Below are positions 60,380 to 64,000 of a DNA stretch of 64,000 bases, piece after piece. Location: assembly GCA_005888635.1 (NCBI GenBank), contig VBAW01000023.1, positions 1 through 64,000 on the forward strand, in the 5' to 3' direction. How positions within the stretch are numbered: the first letter of the stretch is position 1; each line of letters begins with the position of its first letter. The notes below the pieces were generated by a model. The model searched no databases, had not been told where the DNA came from, and saw only the letters and a list, made by a program, of their open reading frames with translations. The position numbers and the translations under genes are program-made. This stretch comes from Candidatus Bathyarchaeota archaeon (GTDB lineage: Archaea > Thermoproteota > Bathyarchaeia > 40CM-2-53-6).

Positions 60380-62383
60380 TTACTCACGAGATGCGGTCCG
60401 AGACTCTATCTCTTGCTTCAGGTCCAAGAATGCTCGATTGACCTCGTCGACGGATGCCTCATCCTCAAGCGTTGTCACATCACCGATAGGCTTCCCAGCT
60501 ACCACAGCCTGCACAACCCGACGCATTATCTTGGCACTACGAGTCTTTGGAAGCTTCGAGACGAAGAATATCTGTTTCAGGGACGCAATAGGTCCCACCT
60601 TTTCCCTCACCCAATCGTTAAGCTCGCGGCCAAGTTGCTCACTCGGAGCCTGACCAGCCCTCAATATTACAAATGCGACAGGCACCTCGCCCTTCAATTT
60701 GTCCGGCACGGCTACTGCAGCGGCCTCCGCAACAGCACGATGCTGGATCAGGGCAGATTCCAGCTCGTATGTGCCCAACCTGTGACCTGCCACTTTGATC
60801 ACCTCGTCGGCTCTCCCTAAGATCCAGAAGTAACCGTCATCATCCCTCACCGCATAGTCCCCAGGATAGAAGCTGCCAGGGAACTTGATCCAATATACCT
60901 CCCTGTATCGATCAGGGTCCTTGTGAATCGTCAGAGGCATTCCTGGCCAAGGATTTCTAATCACGAGGTATCCTCTCTCCAGCGATTTCTGTCCCTTACC
61001 GTCATCGTCGACGACATCAGCGTCGATTCCGAGAATAGCCAGTCCGTTCGTCCCGGGTTTCATCGGCACCATGTAAAGCCCGGGAGTGTGGCTGACGAGA
61101 ATGCCGCCGGTCTCTGTCATCCACCATGTGCTGCCAAAAGGAATCTTGTCTCTTCCGACGTGGCGGTGCATCCAGCGGAATGCTTCCGGATTGATTGGCT
61201 CCCCGACAGAGTGCATGAGTCGGACTGAACTAGTGTCGTGTTTCTTGACCCACTCTTCGCCGTTCTTCATGAAGCTGCGGATTGCAGTTGGCGAGGTGTA
61301 GAGAACGTTCACGCCGTGTCTCTCTATGATCGAGACCCATCTATCGGGTTCAGGATATTCCAATGCTCCCTCATACATTAGCCCGGTCATTCCTTCCATT
61401 AGTGGGCCGAAGACGATGTAGGAGTGGCCTGTTACCCAGCCGATGTCGGCTGTACACCAGTAGACATCGTCGTCCCTCGCGTCGAAGACCCATCTCATGG
61501 TCGCATGTAGCAGGGTCAGGTATCCACCAGTATCGTGGACTTGGCCTTTGGGCCGGCCGGTTGTCCCAGAAGTGTGGAGTATGTAGAGGGGGTCTTCTGA
61601 TCTGACCGGCTCAGGCTCAACGTACACTGTCTCAGGCGTTTCTTCAAGAATATCATCGAGAAACGCGTCTCGATCCCTGTTCATCGAGACGTCGTTTCCT
61701 GTGTGTCTGACGACAATGATTTTCTTTACGCAGGCAGCTTTCTCAGAGGCCTTGTCTGCGACCTCTTTGAGCTTGATGAGGTTGCCTCTCCTTCTGCCAC
61801 CGTCAGCAGTGACGAGTAGCTTGGCATCTGCGTCGACGAGCCTGTCTGCTAGCGAGTCGGCACTGAAGCCGGAGAAGATCACTGTGAAACAGGCCCCGAG
61901 CCTCGCCGCTGCGAGCATGAATATTGGGAACTCTGGAATCATTGGCAGATAGAATCCAATGGTGTCTCCCTTTCTGATTCCGTACTTCTCTCGGAGAACG
62001 TAGCTGATTCGGTTTACGTCGCGATAGAGATCTTGGTAGGTCAGCTTACGAATCTTTGTGGGGGCTCCGTTCTCGGTCGGTTCTCCTTCCCATATGATCG
62101 CGAGCTTGTTCTTTCTCCATGTGTGGATGTGTCTGTCGAGGCAGAGGTATGACGCGTTGAGTTGTCCGCCGGGAAACCATTTGTAGAATGGAGGATTGGA
62201 GTCGTCGAGGATCCTGTCCCATCTTTTGAACCAGTCGAGTTCGGAGGCTACGCCTGCCCAGAACTCCCTGTAGTTCGCGACGGTATTCTTGTGGAGTTTC
62301 TGGTAGGATTCTATCGGTATGAGTGTCCGCTTGTTCTCTGGGACGATCTTTTCGTCGAATGGGAGGGCCCAGTTTACAGACAT
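60380..62383 (-). CDS. acs: AMP-forming acetyl-CoA synthetase
   Basis: Activates acetate (or propionate) to acyl-CoA through an acyl-adenylate. The 667-residue protein has the ACS N-terminus (YREFWAGVASELDWFKRW, FKWFPGGQLNASYLCLDRH-like), P-loop LHTSGTTGRPKGQ (about 263-275), the TWWMTETGG adenylate motif, hinge YFWILGRADEVIKVAGHRLGTYELES and the C-terminal PKTRSAKIMRRV with the catalytic lysine. A five-carbon or longer acyl substrate is less likely given this close match to ACS. It probably serves acetate assimilation. Confidence 0.92.
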   Translation of the reverse strand: MSVNWALPFDEKIVPENKRTLIPIESYQKLHKNTVANYREFWAGVASELDWFKRWDRILDDSNPPFYKWFPGGQLNASYLCLDRHIHTWRKNKLAIIWEGEPTENGAPTKIRKLTYQDLYRDVNRISYVLREKYGIRKGDTIGFYLPMIPEFPIFMLAAARLGACFTVIFSGFSADSLADRLVDADAKLLVTADGGRRRGNLIKLKEVADKASEKAACVKKIIVVRHTGNDVSMNRDRDAFLDDILEETPETVYVEPEPVRSEDPLYILHTSGTTGRPKGQVHDTGGYLTLLHATMRWVFDARDDDVYWCTADIGWVTGHSYIVFGPLMEGMTGLMYEGALEYPEPDRWVSIIERHGVNVLYTSPTAIRSFMKNGEEWVKKHDTSSVRLMHSVGEPINPEAFRWMHRHVGRDKIPFGSTWWMTETGGILVSHTPGLYMVPMKPGTNGLAILGIDADVVDDDGKGQKSLERGYLVIRNPWPGMPLTIHKDPDRYREVYWIKFPGSFYPGDYAVRDDDGYFWILGRADEVIKVAGHRLGTYELESALIQHRAVAEAAAVAVPDKLKGEVPVAFVILRAGQAPSEQLGRELNDWVREKVGPIASLKQIFFVSKLPKTRSAKIMRRVVQAVVAGKPIGDVTTLEDEASVDEVNRAFLDLKQEIESRTASRE

Positions 62384-62472
62384 GTGTTTGAAGAGGATTA
62401 GCTGATTCTAATAGGCGTTCTCGAAGGGTTGAGAGGACGCGCAGATTCGGCTTTTAGAATTGAGCGATGTTT

Positions 62473-62649
62473 CTAGGGTGATTCGCGCCTTCGTTTCCAG
62501 AGGCGGGACGAGTCTTCGGCTAAATTGTCGTGTCGGTGTTCCCATGCTTTGTGCTCGGGCATATGTTTTTCGCAAAAGGTTTTGTGGCAGTATTCGCATT
62601 CTATGTTGAGGGGCGATTCTGTTCCGCATTCGGCACACTTGATCACCAT
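62473..62649 (-). CDS. AN1-type zinc finger protein, 58 residues
   Basis: A short ORF with zinc ligands in AN1 order: IKCAECGT, IECEYCHKTFCEKH, then PEHKAWEHRHD (C-x2-C, C-x2-C, C, H and H). The tail is basic (LWKRRRESP). AN1 fingers occur in small archaeal proteins of unknown role. ATG at 62649, stop at 62473-62475. It lies between acs and the winged-helix gene, on the same strand. Confidence 0.75.
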   Translation of the reverse strand: MVIKCAECGTESPLNIECEYCHKTFCEKHMPEHKAWEHRHDNLAEDSSRLWKRRRESP

Positions 62650-62685
62650 CAACGACTCCTAGCTTTAGGATGGCTCTGGGGCCGT

Positions 62686-62991
62686 TTAAGCGTGTTCTTG
62701 CACTTGCTGCGTTATCGCGCTGTTGTCCCATTCTAGTATTAACTGCTTGAGTATCTTCGCGCGCGGGTTATCGAGTTTCAGTTTGAACATTCGGACTCTT
62801 CCATAGTCGTGTTCTTCTACTATGGCGGCGTCGGACAGGTCTTCGAGGTGGCGTTCGGTGGAGCTGTAGCTCTGGTCCGTTTGCTTTGCGATCTCTGTAA
62901 GATGCAGTTCTCCCACGTGGGATAGGACGGTTAGTATTTTGATTCGTCCTGTGCTGGAGAGGACTCTTGCGAGCGAGTGTTTCTCGGGCAA
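62686..62991 (-). CDS. ArsR-like winged-helix transcription regulator
   Basis: A 101-residue protein with a clear winged helix: LSSTGRIKILTVLSHVGELHLTEIAKQTDQSYSSTERHLEDLSDAAIV (about 11-58), followed by a wing (EEHDYGRVRMFKL) and a C-terminal dimerisation helix. It starts four bases after the stop of orc1/cdc6 on the same strand, so it may be co-transcribed. The target is unknown; the neighbouring AN1 gene or itself are candidates. Confidence 0.82.
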   Translation of the reverse strand: MPEKHSLARVLSSTGRIKILTVLSHVGELHLTEIAKQTDQSYSSTERHLEDLSDAAIVEEHDYGRVRMFKLKLDNPRAKILKQLILEWDNSAITQQVQEHA

Positions 62992-62995
62992 TCGG

Positions 62996-64000
62996 CTAGG
63001 GCCGGCGTACTAGGCTCGATTCTAGCCATCGGCGTATGGCGGATGCAGGTGCTGTGGGTAGTCCTAGGAGTGTTGTTTTTCCTCTGAAGCCTGCGGTGGA
63101 GGGCTGGGTGGAGACTATGCCCGTGGCGCCGAGGTTCTGGACGTACTTCCAGACCTGGGTGTGGGCTCTGTATGGTTCCTTGTATTCTTCGCATGCCATC
63201 TTGTAGGCTATCTCTGTCTCGCCCATAGACGCGTATGTCTCTTGGGTCCGCTCTAGGGTCCTGGCAAGGCCTAGGAGTAGTAGCTTCTCGTGTAGGTTCA
63301 AGTGTTGGGCGTAGTCTGTTCTCATGACTGGGTAGACGCTCTGGGCTGCGGCCCGGACGTGTTCCGCCGTCACTTCTCGCGATGTTTCAGTGTCTGCGTA
63401 TTTTCCGGCTCGCCAGACGAGTTCGATCGCATATCTCGCGTCGCCTGCCGGTGCTGCCATGTCAGCGATGAATTCTACGACTTCTTCGGATATTGTTCCT
63501 TCTTTGAAGGCTAGTTCTACTCGTTCTCTGAGGATTGATTCAAGCTGGTTGATCGTGTAACGGTCTAGTCGTATCACGTTTCGTTGGAGTGTGCTCTGGG
63601 TGCTCCTGTCGAGATCATCTAGGTTCCGTAGTTCTCGTATGATGACGATTAGTGATAGTCTGACCGGTCGGCCGGGACGTTCCTCCTGTATTCGTGTGAG
63701 GTTGTAGAGGCTTGTTGATCCTTCAGCCTTGATCAGCACGTCCGCTTCGTCTAGTGTGAGTATTATGTGTAGGTTCTTGCTCTCCAGCTGGTCTAGGAGT
63801 ATGTGTAGTAGTTCTTCGCTGGAGAATCCTCGCTGGGGGAATTGGGGTGTGAAGTTCTGTAGGACTCGTTTGAGGATCATGAAGAGGCTGCCGCGGAATT
63901 CTCGGCAGTTGATGTGAATATACTGGAGATTCAGCTTGAGCGTCTTGGCTGTCCGGGTGATGTCTGTTCCGAAGCGTTGTGTGAGGACAGTCTTCCCCGT
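62996..64000 (-). CDS. Orc1/Cdc6 replication initiator, partial (5' end beyond the window)
   Basis: AAA+ initiator that binds replication origins and loads MCM. The frame is open to the window edge and begins within Walker A (TGKTVLTQRFG), so the ATG at 63880 is internal. Visible features: NCREFRGSLF, Walker B-type IILTLDEADVLIK, sensor 1 in LSLIVIIREL, Arg finger region LDRSTQSTLQRNVIRL, sensor 2, and the C-terminal winged helix ending LESSLVRRP. About 335 residues are present of roughly 390-410. Archaeal origins often lie next to this gene; if so here, it would be upstream, outside the window. Confidence 0.92.
   Translation of the reverse strand, partial: TGKTVLTQRFGTDITRTAKTLKLNLQYIHINCREFRGSLFMILKRVLQNFTPQFPQRGFSSEELLHILLDQLESKNLHIILTLDEADVLIKAEGSTSLYNLTRIQEERPGRPVRLSLIVIIRELRNLDDLDRSTQSTLQRNVIRLDRYTINQLESILRERVELAFKEGTISEEVVEFIADMAAPAGDARYAIELVWRAGKYADTETSREVTAEHVRAAAQSVYPVMRTDYAQHLNLHEKLLLLGLARTLERTQETYASMGETEIAYKMACEEYKEPYRAHTQVWKYVQNLGATGIVSTQPSTAGFRGKTTLLGLPTAPASAIRRWLESSLVRRP

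Noticed and set aside
1-64000. CRISPR array
   Set aside because: No regularly spaced short repeats and no cas gene seen.
62400-64000. Replication origin beside orc1/cdc6
   Set aside because: No origin-recognition-box-like repeats found in the window; the gene's upstream side lies beyond the edge.

Overview
This window comes from a TACK-type archaeon, probably mesophilic or moderately thermophilic, at roughly 50% GC. The evidence is a dense set of archaeal information-processing genes: aIF5A with deoxyhypusine synthase, SRP54, Nob1, Cdc48, both RFC subunits, a GINS subunit, an MCM interrupted by an intein, Hel308, a Hef-type helicase and Orc1/Cdc6. A eukaryotic-type topoisomerase IB is also present; that enzyme is typical of Nitrososphaeria/Thaumarchaeota, Aigarchaeota and some Bathyarchaeia. 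No rRNA or ammonia-oxidation gene is present to fix the lineage.

Layout. 0-8.7 kb: NAD cofactor genes (nicotinate phosphoribosyltransferase, NAD kinase) with Nob1, then the aIF5A-dys-srp54 run, ribA, a VapBC pair and a zinc-ribbon membrane protein. 8.7-14 kb: two diverged copies of an unexplained repeat flank a metabolic block (GNAT, nitroreductase, Ldh2-type dehydrogenase, LhgO-type oxidase, pilin). 13.9-17.7 kb: a CuA-like cupredoxin, a ZIP-type transporter and a Hef-like helicase. 17.9-30 kb: topoisomerase IB, a phosphatase, amino/hydroxy acid enzymes, a NitT/TauT-type ABC importer, a frameshifted CHAD gene, an ankyrin protein and Cdc48. 30.5 kb: a DEAD-box helicase.

31.9-40.9 kb looks like a GC-rich genomic island. 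It is bounded by a 25-bp direct repeat of the 3' end of a tRNA gene (24/25 identical), and the complete tRNA lies at its right edge. It carries an ABC exporter, a MurG-like glycosyltransferase, a protein with two phosphotransferase-like domains, a second phosphotransferase-like protein lacking the catalytic Asp, and two decayed copies of a GalU-like nucleotidyltransferase. No integrase is seen.

41-64 kb returns to the chromosomal backbone: HtpX-like protease, asparagine-synthetase-like protein with Ser at position 2, purB, the replication cluster rfcL-rfcS / gins-mcm-hel308, a likely signalling operon (two NitrOD5-like proteins, winged helix, KaiC-like ATPase, membrane protein), myo-inositol-phosphate synthase, a second DHS-family protein, acetyl-CoA synthetase, an AN1-type zinc finger, a winged-helix regulator and the 3' part of orc1/cdc6, which runs off the window.

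Best leads: the tRNA-flanked island; an SRP54 lacking about 45-50 residues of its M domain, including the signal-sequence finger loop; the paired repeat at 8.75-8.93 and 13.72-13.97 kb; a K+-channel-like protein without a selectivity filter; and the 55-57.5 kb KaiC/NitrOD5 module. All family calls come from reading translations by eye; no database search was run.
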